A stretch of 22,867 bases of DNA. Source: UBA2897 sp036733925 (GTDB lineage: Bacteria; Bacillota; Negativicutes; Selenomonadales; Selenomonadaceae). Of the stretch, positions 1 to 6,793 are shown piece by piece; position 1 is the first letter of the stretch, and every line of letters starts with the position of its first letter. The position numbers were made by a program, and so were the translations under genes. The stretch lies in the NCBI GenBank assembly GCA_036733925.1, contig DAIMZO010000026.1, positions 1 through 22,867 of the forward strand, given 5' to 3'. The notes under the pieces were generated by a model. The model was not told where the DNA came from. It searched no databases and saw nothing but the letters and a program-made list of their open reading frames with translations.

Positions 1-20
1 GCACGAGTTTCAGCTCGTGC
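1..20 (-). terminator. Hairpin downstream of the MutS-like gene, possible terminator
   Basis: A perfect 7-bp inverted repeat (GCACGAG / CTCGTGC, loop of 6) lies 17 bp past the stop codon of the minus-strand MutS-like gene. This is the right place for an intrinsic terminator. The T-run that should follow on the minus strand would lie outside the window, so this is inferred from position and stem only. Confidence 0.4.
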
Positions 21-37
21 GGCGCCCCACTTTTTCT

Positions 38-1828
38 TTAATTTGTCAGGATGCCCGCCATCTTCAGCAGGTATTTCGCGTTGGTCGTATGGCAGCGGCC
101 CGGCTTGACTTTGAAATCGAAATGGAGCTCGTCGTTTTCGTACGATTCCTCGAAATGCAGGTTTTCGACCGGCGTGCCGTCGGCCGCCGTCAGGTTGCAG
201 AGCTCGAAGTCGTGCGTCGTGACGAGCGTGATGCAGTGCGGGCCCGTCAGATGCTCGATCGCGGCCTTCGCGCCGATGATGCGGTCCGCGGAGTTCGTGC
301 CGCGGAAGATTTCGTCGATGCAGAGCAGCAGCGGCGTGTTCTCCTTGCTCGCCTCAATCATGCTCTTGATGCGCAGCAGCTCGGCGTAGAAGGTCGAGAT
401 GCCGTGCTCGAGATCATCGGCGATGCGCATGGAGGTGTAGACCTTCATGCGCGTGAGCTCCATGGACTCGGCGCAGACCGGCGCGCCGGCATACGCGAGG
501 ATCACGTTCGTCGCGAGCGTGCGCATATAGGTCGTCTTGCCGCTCATATTGGAGCCCGTGATGATGCAGGTGATGGCCGGGAAATCCGCATCGTTCGGCA
601 CGGCCTGATCCTCGGGCAGCAGCAGCGGCACGGCGTTCTTCATCGCGACATGCGGCGCGCTCGCCTCGAGGAGCGTCGGGAACGCGTGCAGGCCGCGCGT
701 GAGCCCCGGCGTCGCGAGGCTCGTCAGCAGCTCGAATTCCGCATAGGCATCGAGCCAGTCCGCGAGGTTCTTGCGCGCCGTCTCGCGCCACTGCAGGAAA
801 AGATGCGCGCAGTGGAAATCCCAGAGGAACAGCGCATTCAGCAGGATGAAGCCGACGAGGTTGCGGCGCGCCTCGACGCCCTGCATGAGGCGCGAGAGGC
901 CGCGGATCCCGTCTGAAGCGCTGCTGTGGCCGGCTCCCGGGCGGAGCTTCTGCTGCAGCTCACGCAGCAGAGGGGCCTGTACGGTGGTATGTTCCAGCTT
1001 GCGGAAAATCTGCGTGTAGAGCTGCAATTCCTGATGCAGGCTCGCGAGCGGGAGCAGGATCGACTCCGTGCGGTTCTCGAAGGACCAGGTCAGCACGAAC
1101 TGCACGAGGAGAACGAAGCCCGGGACGTACCAGGTCAGGCTGCCACAGGCGGCGAGCACGGCGGTCACGAGCAGCGCGAGGGGCAGCAGGAACGACAGGA
1201 CGCGCAGCGCGGGATTTTCCCTGACCTGCGCGTTCAGGCCATCGATGAGCGGCTTGGTGTCGTGCCCCGGCGGCAGCAGCGCGGCGAGCGTCCCGACCTC
1301 GACGAGGAAGCGCGGGTGCGCCATGAGCTCGCGGACCGACTGCTGGCGCGCGAGGATTGTCTCCTTCGCGGGCGGCACCGGCGAGAGCGCGGCGGCGAGC
1401 TTGTCCTGCCCGAGCTTCGTGCGCGCCTGGCAGAGGTACTGATACATCGAGGCGTGGCCGAGCAGGTTGAGGTCGCGCGCCTGCGGCATATCGTCCTTGA
1501 GATAGGCCTGCCCGTCAGCCGGCAGATCTTTCCATTTGTTGTCGAAACGCGCGAGCCAGTCCTGCACGACGGCGAGTGCGCTGTCCGACTGCAGGATGCG
1601 CCGCTTGGTCTGGCCGTGTTCGCGGACGAGCAGGAAAAAGACGATGAGCAGCAGGACGCCGAAGAACTTGCCGGACAGTGCGCCGTCCCATCCCGCGGCG
1701 AATGCGAAGATCGCGCCGAGGAATGAGACCGTGCGCGCGAGAACGAAGCGGTCCGAGCGCTTTGCGAGCTGTTTCCCGCGCTGGAACGCCTCCTCGCGCA
1801 GGTCGACAAAGAAATCCTTTTGTGTCAT
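38..1828 (-). CDS. Membrane-anchored MutS-family ATPase
   Basis: The 596-aa protein has a C-terminal MutS ABC-type ATPase domain: Walker A GSNMSGKTT at residues 425-433, Walker B LLLCIDE near 500-506 followed by FRGTN, and the TTHD switch histidine at about 537-540. The N-terminal two thirds contain hydrophobic segments near residues 30-48, 54-68, 210-228, 232-249 and 323-341, so the protein is probably in the membrane. The mismatch-recognition (FxE) and connector domains of MutS and the Smr nuclease domain of MutS2 are not visible. Such MutS-core membrane proteins occur in Firmicutes and Bacteroidetes and have no settled function. A role in mismatch repair should not be assumed. The ATG at 1828 follows a modest AAAGGCGG ribosome site. 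It is monocistronic and divergent from the gene at 2028. Confidence 0.85.
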   Translation of the reverse strand: MTQKDFFVDLREEAFQRGKQLAKRSDRFVLARTVSFLGAIFAFAAGWDGALSGKFFGVLLLIVFFLLVREHGQTKRRILQSDSALAVVQDWLARFDNKWKDLPADGQAYLKDDMPQARDLNLLGHASMYQYLCQARTKLGQDKLAAALSPVPPAKETILARQQSVRELMAHPRFLVEVGTLAALLPPGHDTKPLIDGLNAQVRENPALRVLSFLLPLALLVTAVLAACGSLTWYVPGFVLLVQFVLTWSFENRTESILLPLASLHQELQLYTQIFRKLEHTTVQAPLLRELQQKLRPGAGHSSASDGIRGLSRLMQGVEARRNLVGFILLNALFLWDFHCAHLFLQWRETARKNLADWLDAYAEFELLTSLATPGLTRGLHAFPTLLEASAPHVAMKNAVPLLLPEDQAVPNDADFPAITCIITGSNMSGKTTYMRTLATNVILAYAGAPVCAESMELTRMKVYTSMRIADDLEHGISTFYAELLRIKSMIEASKENTPLLLCIDEIFRGTNSADRIIGAKAAIEHLTGPHCITLVTTHDFELCNLTAADGTPVENLHFEESYENDELHFDFKVKPGRCHTTNAKYLLKMAGILTN

Positions 1829-1882
1829 GAAAAAAATACCGCCTTTCTTCGGGAGATATGGCTTTCGTTGTTCAACGTTATC

Positions 1883-1891
1883 ATTATACCA
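1883..1891 (-). promoter_or_regulatory. Extended -10 promoter of the MutS-like gene
   Basis: On the minus strand the sequence reads TGGTATAAT, a perfect -10 box with the TGn extension, 55 bp upstream of the start codon at 1828. No good -35 hexamer sits 17 bp upstream; a TTGGCA is present but 23 bp away. The extended -10 would compensate. Confidence 0.5.
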
Positions 1892-1964
1892 CAGATTTTC
1901 TTCTGGTTCGTTGCCAAGAGAAAGGATTTTTGCCGTGTTTCATGGAACTTACAGAGTATTCCGG

Positions 1965-1970
1965 TAGAAT
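1965..1970 (+). promoter_or_regulatory. Putative -10 box for the 92-aa gene
   Basis: TAGAAT in the context GTAGAATA lies 57 bp before the start at 2028. The same octamer is the -10 of better-supported promoters elsewhere in the window (3082, 15163). No convincing -35 hexamer is visible at the expected spacing, so the call is tentative. Confidence 0.35.
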
Positions 1971-2027
1971 ATCCGTAAAGTCAAAAAGTCAACACTTGGT
2001 ATTTTTGTAACGAAAGGAAGAACAGGA

Positions 2028-2306
2028 ATGTCCCAGCGCATGACGATGGACGAGGTGCTCAAGGAGTACGGCGTCCCACAGATCAAACTTGACGTACACG
2101 CGACGCGGTCGGAGCTGCTGAAGCTCCGCGAGAAGCTCATGGCGATCCGCGACCTGTCCCAGGGAAAGGAGCAGGGCTATCTCGATGTCGACTGCAAGCT
2201 CTATATCGACGTCGACGACATCGACCGCTACCTCTCCGGGCAGCTCGATACGGTCGGCGAGATTTACGCGTTCCCGGATGATATCAAATCGTACAAGGAA
2301 GAATAA
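2028..2306 (+). CDS. Hypothetical 92-aa protein
   Basis: A short, acidic, soluble-looking protein of 92 residues with no cysteine, no signal peptide and no membrane segment. I recognise no family. It appears mostly helical at the N-terminus (TMDEVLKEYG, then a Lys/Leu/Arg-rich helix), followed by an acidic middle section rich in Asp and Tyr (YLDVDCK, DVDDIDRYL has one Cys at the junction). The ATG at 2028 is preceded by AAAGGAAG at good spacing. The next gene starts 11 bp after its stop and has its own AAGGAG site, so the two are probably co-transcribed. Coding is supported by composition, ribosome sites at both genes and tight spacing rather than by homology. Confidence 0.7.
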   Translation: MSQRMTMDEVLKEYGVPQIKLDVHATRSELLKLREKLMAIRDLSQGKEQGYLDVDCKLYIDVDDIDRYLSGQLDTVGEIYAFPDDIKSYKEE

Positions 2307-2317
2307 GGAGCAACGAT

Positions 2318-3007
2318 ATGAAGACAAAGAAGATTCTCGCCGCGCTCTGCGCCGGCGTCATGCTCGCCGCGACTCCGGCTGCGCCGCAGATCCTGACGCA
2401 GGCCGTCACGTCGACGGCCTATGCCGCAAAGGGCGGCGCGCGCATCGCGGCGCCGAAGGCGATGCCGGCCGCGCCGAAAGCCCCGGCGGCTTCGTCCAAC
2501 AGCTCGCCGTCGAAATCGGTCTCCGGCAACGGCGGCAGCTATGCCCCATCGAAAAACGCAAAGGATCTGCAGAAAGATGCCCCATCCGCGAATAGCCGCA
2601 CGGGCAGCACGCAGGCGAACGCCGCGCAGCAGCGCAGCGGCAGCCGCTTCGGCAATATCATGCGGAATATCGGCTTGTTCGCCGGCGGCATGTTCCTCGG
2701 CTCGATGCTCGCCAGCCTGTTCGGCGGCATGGGCATGGGTACCGGCCTCCTCGCGGATATCCTCGGCGTGCTCATGAACATCGCATTCCTCGTCATCGCC
2801 GTCATGGCGATCCGCTGGCTCTGGAACCGTTTCCGCGGCAGGAACCGGAACGATTCGGACCGGACGGGCGGCAACCCGTACCGCTCGGCGAATTCGTTTG
2901 ACGCAACGCGCGAGCAGCCGCATATCCCGGTGCAGGATATCACGCCGCCGGCCTCCGGCACGGACTACCATGCGAAGTCCATGGCGGATCGCTACCGCAA
3001 TCGGTAA
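2318..3007 (+). CDS. Secreted or membrane protein with Tim44-like hydrophobic region
   Basis: This 229-aa protein begins with a signal peptide (KTKK, then an Ala/Leu core, likely cleavage after the Ala-Tyr-Ala-Ala stretch near residue 36). A low-complexity Ala/Pro/Ser/Asn linker follows to about residue 105. Next is a Gly/Met/Leu-rich hydrophobic stretch (near 113-165) that probably spans the membrane once or twice, then a basic patch (WNRFRGRNRN) and a polar tail. The pattern of Gly-rich hydrophobic repeats followed by a transmembrane helix and Arg-rich anchor resembles the N-terminal part of bacterial Tim44-like membrane proteins, but the Tim44 domain itself is absent. Function is unknown. 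It is co-transcribed with the 92-aa gene and ends just before an unusual terminator/promoter structure. Confidence 0.7.
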   Translation: MKTKKILAALCAGVMLAATPAAPQILTQAVTSTAYAAKGGARIAAPKAMPAAPKAPAASSNSSPSKSVSGNGGSYAPSKNAKDLQKDAPSANSRTGSTQANAAQQRSGSRFGNIMRNIGLFAGGMFLGSMLASLFGGMGMGTGLLADILGVLMNIAFLVIAVMAIRWLWNRFRGRNRNDSDRTGGNPYRSANSFDATREQPHIPVQDITPPASGTDYHAKSMADRYRNR

Positions 3008-3039
3008 AAAGGTGCATCCAAGTCTGAGATAAGATAAAA

Positions 3040-3110
3040 AGAAAGCGCATACTTTTCCTTGAAAAATACGGGAACCTCTCGTAGAATAAAAGGGAAGGTA
3101 TGTGCTTTTT
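3040..3110 (+). terminator. Long-stem terminator with a promoter in its loop
   Basis: Bases 3040-3058 pair with 3092-3110 over 19 bp without interruption when G-U pairs are allowed (four wobbles; the rest Watson-Crick). The 3' arm runs straight into a T-rich tract (TTTTTGTT). All imperfect positions are G-U on the plus-strand RNA and would be A-C on the other strand, which points to a plus-strand RNA structure. It probably ends the 2028-3007 transcript. The 33-nt loop contains the complete promoter of the next gene. Confidence 0.6.
3059..3087 (+). promoter_or_regulatory. Sigma-A promoter of the SIS-domain gene
   Basis: TTGAAA (3059-3064), a 17-bp spacer, then TAGAAT (3082-3087). Transcription would begin near 3094, inside the 3' arm of the surrounding inverted repeat and 44 bases before the ATG at 3138. 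Confidence 0.75.
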
Positions 3111-3137
3111 GTTATCTGCTATTAGAGAGGAACTATC

Positions 3138-3727
3138 ATGGTAAAAGAATCTACGATAAAGAAGGTCGACGCGCTTCGTACCGCGGTGGGCACAAGCTCA
3201 TCGCCTGCGGCAACGGCGGTTCAGCGTCGGACGCCGAGCACATCGTCGGCGAACTCATGAAGGGCTTCCTGCTGCCGCGCAAACTCGGCGCCGATATGGC
3301 CGCGAAGATGGCGGAGGCCTGCCCCGAGGAAAAGGACTATTTCCTCGAGAACCTGCAAGGGGCACTCCCCGCGCTCTCGCTCGTCAATCAGGTTGCGCTG
3401 AACACGGCGTTCGCGAACGATCAGGCGCCGGATCTCTCGTTCGCGCAGCAGATTCTCGGCATGGGTGACGCGGGCGACGTCCTGCTCGCGATCTCGACTT
3501 CCGGCAACTCGACGAACGTCATTTACGCACTGCAGATGGCGAAGGTCAAGGGGGTCAAGACCGTTGCGCTGACCGGCAAGACCGGCGGCAAGATTGCCGC
3601 GCGGCATCTCGCCGCCGTGACGATCCGCGTGCCGGACGATGAGACGTTCCGCATCCAGGAGCTCCATTTGCCGGTCTATCACATGCTCTGCATCGCCGCC
3701 GAGAACGAATTCTTCGGCGAGGACTGA
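3138..3727 (+). pseudogene. gmhA: SIS-domain phosphoheptose isomerase-like gene, frameshifted near the 5' end
   Basis: The body encodes a SIS-domain sugar isomerase of the sedoheptulose-7-phosphate isomerase (GmhA) type, which feeds ADP-heptose and LPS core synthesis: KLIACGNGGSASDAEH, the phosphate-loop STSGNSTN, ALTGKTGG and the C-terminal RIQELHLPVYH helix. The only start with a ribosome site (GAGAGG, ATG at 3138) opens a different frame that reads MVKESTIKKVDALRT and then hits a stop near 3257. The body frame has no ATG or GTG before 3257; its only upstream start candidate, TTG at 3059, is the -35 box and not in the mRNA. Family members usually have about 40-50 residues before the GNGG motif; here about 15 remain, joined out of frame near 3180. 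A small deletion with frameshift, or a sequence error, is most likely. Confidence 0.7.
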
Positions 3728-3739
3728 GCAGGGGCAGCG

Positions 3740-4813
3740 TCAGGCTTTGGTGGCCCAGCGCAGCTTCGTGGAGTGCGCGCGCGGGTTGCGGCGGCATTCC
3801 TCCCGTCCCGGGCGGATGACGTCCTTCGCGATGTCCGCGTAGACGCCGGAGCGGTAGAAGGCCTGGAATGCCTTCTTGACGATGCGGTCCTCGCCGGAGT
3901 GGAAGGTCAGAATCGCGGCGCGCCCGCCGGGTGCGAGGGCGTCCGGCAGCTTCTCCATGAGGCTGTAGAGAACTTCATATTCGTGATTGATATCGATGCG
4001 CAGTGCCTGGAACGTCCGGGCACTGCTTTTTTTGACGGCTTCTTTCTTGTCCTCTGGTGTCGTACCCTTCGGCCACCGGACGCGCGTCAGGGCCTTCTCG
4101 ATTTCCTCGTGCAGGGTGCGCGTCGTGTCGATAGGCACGCCGCGCTTCCGGTCATTCACGATCTGCCGCGCGATTTCTGCGGCGAACGGTTCGTCGGCGT
4201 TCTCGACGAGCATGCCCTCGATTTCCTCGCGATTCATGGCGGCGAGGCGCTCCGCGGCGGAGATGCCGGCCTCCGGGTTCAGGCGCAGGTCGAGCGGACC
4301 GTCGGCCTTGTAGGAGAAGCCGCGCGCCGGGTCGTCAATCTGCATCGAGGAGACGCCGAGATCGGCGAGCACGAAGTCAAAGGGGCCGACTTCGGCCGCG
4401 AGCTGGTCGATATCCGCGAAATTCATCGCGCGGAAACTCCAGATATCTTCGCCGTACCCTTTGGCGCGCAGGCGCTCGATGGTCTTCTGTGCCTCAATCG
4501 GGTCGACGTCCCCGCTGTAGAGATGGCCGCGCCCCTCGAGCTTCTCGAGCATCCGCTCCGTGTGGCCGCCGTAGCCGAGCGTCGCGTCGTAGCCGATTTC
4601 GCCGGGCTGGATATCGAGCACCTCGAGGATCTCGTTCACGAGAATCGGGATGTGCATGCCGGCCGGCGTGTTCCCCTTCGCGATGACGTGCGCAATCTCG
4701 CTCTGGTATTTCTCCGGATGCAGTTCCTTGTATTTTTCCGCGAAATGCCGCGGATATTTTCCGCTGTAATGCGGCCGCCGATGGTGCTTCTTCGGTTCTT
4801 CTGGATTTCCCAT
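3740..4813 (-). CDS. RsmH-family SAM-dependent methyltransferase, divergent subfamily
   Basis: The 357-aa protein carries the RsmH (16S rRNA m4C1402 methyltransferase) signature: the SAM-binding DATLGYGGH near residue 76, DFVLADLGVSSMQID, RGFS followed by PLDLRL, and the C-terminal LTFHSGEDRIVKKAF and RNPRAHSTKLRWA. It differs from housekeeping RsmH (about 310 aa, normally in the mraZ/dcw cluster) by a basic His/Lys/Arg-rich N-terminal extension of about 50 residues, by FHSGED where the usual motif is FHSLED, and by DLRL for DMRM. This matches a recognisable RsmH-like subfamily seen in clostridia and treponemes. Its substrate is not proven. The gene stands alone, away from cell-division genes, with its own promoter, and converges on the SIS gene with only 12 bp between stops. 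GGAGG precedes the ATG at 4813. Confidence 0.85.
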   Translation of the reverse strand: MGNPEEPKKHHRRPHYSGKYPRHFAEKYKELHPEKYQSEIAHVIAKGNTPAGMHIPILVNEILEVLDIQPGEIGYDATLGYGGHTERMLEKLEGRGHLYSGDVDPIEAQKTIERLRAKGYGEDIWSFRAMNFADIDQLAAEVGPFDFVLADLGVSSMQIDDPARGFSYKADGPLDLRLNPEAGISAAERLAAMNREEIEGMLVENADEPFAAEIARQIVNDRKRGVPIDTTRTLHEEIEKALTRVRWPKGTTPEDKKEAVKKSSARTFQALRIDINHEYEVLYSLMEKLPDALAPGGRAAILTFHSGEDRIVKKAFQAFYRSGVYADIAKDVIRPGREECRRNPRAHSTKLRWATKA

Positions 4814-4846
4814 GTCGTTCCTCCGTTCTTTTTCCTATTCAACGCT

Positions 4847-4875
4847 ATTTTACCGGACGCCGTCGCGCTTGACAA
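4847..4875 (-). promoter_or_regulatory. Promoter of the RsmH-like gene
   Basis: On the minus strand: TTGTCA (4875-4870), 17-bp spacer, TAAAAT (4852-4847), ending 34 bp before the start codon. Five of six bases match consensus in each hexamer. Confidence 0.65.
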
Positions 4876-5001
4876 GGCGTTTTCCGGATCGGGGCGGCCG
4901 GAGAAAAAGGAATCTTTCGGAAACTTTTGGGAAGAGGCAGGAAAAATACCGATGGATATGGAATAAGAAAAGAGATATTTCAGGCACAGGAGGCTTTCTA
5001 T

Positions 5002-6516
5002 ATGAATACTTCGGAAAAAGACATGATGAAGCTCGCGAATGGCAGCGATGTCCGAGGCGTGGCGGTCGAGGGCGTGGCGGATGAGCCGGTGACGCTGACC
5101 GAGGAGGCGGCAAACCGCATCGCGGCTGGTTTCGTGGAGTTCCTCGCCGAGCGCGTCGGCTGCAGCAAGCGCGACCTGCGCATCGCGGTAGGCCATGATA
5201 CGCGCATCTCGGCGCATCCGCTGAAGAAGGCCGTGCTCTCGGCGCTGACGGCTGAGGGCTGCGTGACAGTGGACTGCGGCCTCGCGTCGACCCCGGCGAT
5301 GTTCATGTCGACGGTGTTCAAGTCGACGCAGATGGACGGCGCCATCATGATCACGGCGAGCCATCTGCCCTACAACCGCAACGGGCTGAAATTCTTCACG
5401 GTCGACGGCGGCGTCGAGCACGAAGACATCCTGCAGATCCTGCACAATGCCTGCCGCCTGCCGGAACAGCAGGGCGAGCTCGCGCATGTGCAGCATTATG
5501 ACCTCATGGAGCGCTATTGCCATTTCCTGCGCAAGAAGATCCGCCAGTCCCTCGACGGCGAGGCGGTCAACCAGCCGCTCAAGGGCATGCATATCGTTGT
5601 GGACGCCGGCAACGGTGCGGGCGGCTTCTTCGCGACGCAGATCCTCGGCCGCCTCGGCGCGGATACGACGGGATCGGTGTACCTCGAGCCGGACGGGCAT
5701 TTCCCGAACCATATCCCGAACCCGGAGAACAAGCAGGCCATGGCGTCCATCCAGAAAGCCGTGCTCAGCAGCCACGCGGATCTCGGCCTGATCTTCGATA
5801 CCGATGTGGACCGCATGAGCGCGGTGCTCGGCAACGGCCGCGAGATTTCCCGCAACACATTGATCGCCATGATCGCGGCGATCCTCGCGCCGGATTATCC
5901 GGGCTCGACGATCGTCACGGATTCGGTCACGAGCGACGAGCTCACGGAGTTCCTGACGAAGAAGCTCGGGCTCAAGCATCACCGCTACATGCGCGGATAC
6001 AAGAATGTCATCGACGAATGCGCGCGCCTGAACCGCGCCGGCATCGTCTCGCCGCTCGCGATTGAGACGAGTGGACACGGCGCGCTCTCGGAGAACTACT
6101 ATCTCGATGACGGCGCGTACCTCGCAGTGAAGCTGCTCGTCGCGGCGACGAAGATGAAGCGCCAGGGCAAGAAGCTCTCCGCGCTGATCAAGGATCTCGG
6201 CGAGCCGCTTGAGGCGCGCGAGTACCGCATGCGTATCGTCGGCATCGAGGATTTCCGCGGCTACGGCGAGGGCATCCTGAAGACGTTCGCGCAGCGCGCG
6301 CAGGAAAAGGGCATCAAGCTCGCGGATCCGAACTACGAGGGCGTGCGCCTCGTATTCCCGGATGGCTGGGCGCTTCTGCGCATGTCCCTGCATGATCCGA
6401 ATATGCCGCTGAACGTCGAGTCCCGCAAAGAGGGCGGCGTAAAGGCCATCGCCGCGCAGGCCAAGGATCTGCTCGAGGGCTTTGCCTCGCTCGACACCTC
6501 GGTTCTCGACAGCTGA
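5002..6516 (+). CDS. Phosphoglucomutase / phosphomannomutase
   Basis: A 504-aa member of the alpha-D-phosphohexomutase family, interconverting hexose 1- and 6-phosphates in the cytoplasm for envelope sugar precursors. All four active-site loops are visible: the phosphoserine loop TASHLPYNRNG (Ser near residue 120), the Mg2+ loop DTDVDR at 266-271, the sugar-binding loop ETSGHG at 355-360, and a C-terminal phosphate-binding region near ESRKEGG. Length and loop wording fit the PMM/PGM subgroup of about 500 residues rather than the 440-residue GlmM, but glucose versus mannose preference cannot be read from sequence. I chose ATG 5002 because AGGAGG lies at 4988-4993; an upstream in-frame extension to 4927 has no ribosome site. 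It is divergent from the RsmH-like gene. Confidence 0.88.
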   Translation: MNTSEKDMMKLANGSDVRGVAVEGVADEPVTLTEEAANRIAAGFVEFLAERVGCSKRDLRIAVGHDTRISAHPLKKAVLSALTAEGCVTVDCGLASTPAMFMSTVFKSTQMDGAIMITASHLPYNRNGLKFFTVDGGVEHEDILQILHNACRLPEQQGELAHVQHYDLMERYCHFLRKKIRQSLDGEAVNQPLKGMHIVVDAGNGAGGFFATQILGRLGADTTGSVYLEPDGHFPNHIPNPENKQAMASIQKAVLSSHADLGLIFDTDVDRMSAVLGNGREISRNTLIAMIAAILAPDYPGSTIVTDSVTSDELTEFLTKKLGLKHHRYMRGYKNVIDECARLNRAGIVSPLAIETSGHGALSENYYLDDGAYLAVKLLVAATKMKRQGKKLSALIKDLGEPLEAREYRMRIVGIEDFRGYGEGILKTFAQRAQEKGIKLADPNYEGVRLVFPDGWALLRMSLHDPNMPLNVESRKEGGVKAIAAQAKDLLEGFASLDTSVLDS

Positions 6517-6519
6517 GGG

Positions 6520-6548
6520 TTCTCAAATCCTGTGCTCTGTGCTATAAT
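6520..6548 (+). promoter_or_regulatory. Promoter of a possible small RNA
   Basis: A perfect TATAAT at 6543-6548 with TTCTCA (four of six matches) 17 bp upstream. It begins just after the stop codon of the phosphohexomutase gene and points into a stretch without a credible ORF. Confidence 0.5.
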
Positions 6549-6554
6549 AAAAAT

Positions 6555-6662
6555 ATAGAGAAGACCAGATAGACGGATCTCATTTCCGCTCGTTGGTTGA
6601 CATTACATTTTGCAAGGTAACCGCTAGGCTGGCGAGCTTTTGATGGCGGTTACTTTTCTTTT
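6555..6662 (+). ncRNA. Candidate small RNA of about 105-110 nt
   Basis: The stretch between the TATAAT promoter and the terminator ending near 6662 contains no ORF with a ribosome site, so a short stand-alone transcript is the simplest reading. Its 3' end is the terminator stem, with an additional small internal hairpin (GGCT/AGCT). The terminator sequence and the opposite-strand reading frame ending next to it (hydrophobic residues then Lys-Glu-Lys-stop) recall type I toxin/antisense RNA loci of Firmicutes. No intact toxin start is present. It is a prediction only. Confidence 0.35.
6617..6662 (+). terminator. Intrinsic terminator of the candidate small RNA
   Basis: GTAACCGC (6617-6624) pairs perfectly with GCGGTTAC (6646-6653), followed by TTTTCTTTT. 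A shorter hairpin lies within the loop. Confidence 0.7.
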
Positions 6663-6680
6663 ATGACGATTAATATGAGC

Positions 6681-6720
6681 AAAAGCATTGCCAATGAAAA
6701 AATATTGGCGATGCTTTTTT
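6681..6720. terminator. Strong hairpin, probably a bidirectional terminator
   Basis: Fifteen base pairs (6681-6695 with 6704-6718, one G-U) around an 8-nt A-rich loop, with T-run on the plus strand and a matching A-run on the other side. It lies only 19 bp after the preceding terminator, so the two are stacked. Confidence 0.7.
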
Positions 6721-6727
6721 GTATGTT

Positions 6728-6756
6728 TTGCGAAAAAGGGTTAATGAAGGTAGAAT
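6728..6756 (+). promoter_or_regulatory. Promoter of the methylase remnant
   Basis: TTGCGA (6728-6733), 17-bp spacer, TAGAAT (6751-6756) in the recurring GTAGAATA context, 37 bp before the ATG at 6794. Confidence 0.55.
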
Positions 6757-6793
6757 ATAGAATAAAAGATTTTTGAAGAGAGAAGGGATTACG

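Noticed and set aside
3059..3727. SIS-domain gene starting with TTG at 3059
   Set aside because: This TTG is the -35 hexamer of the promoter and lies upstream of the expected transcript start; the first 40 residues do not resemble the family.
4636..6393. Long minus-strand open frame of 585 codons opposite the phosphohexomutase gene
   Set aside because: It is a GC-skew shadow of a clear gene, with Arg/His/Ala-rich sequence and no recognisable motif. Similar long shadows oppose mutS-like, gdpP, lonC, ilvD and ilvB.
6597..6625. Perfect TTGACA at 6597 as a second promoter for the small RNA
   Set aside because: No -10-like hexamer lies 16-18 bp downstream; that position is the terminator stem.
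6663..6777. 38-codon plus-strand ORF starting MTINMSKSIANEK
   Set aside because: It has no ribosome site, runs through a terminator palindrome and lies between two terminators and a promoter; coding is unlikely.
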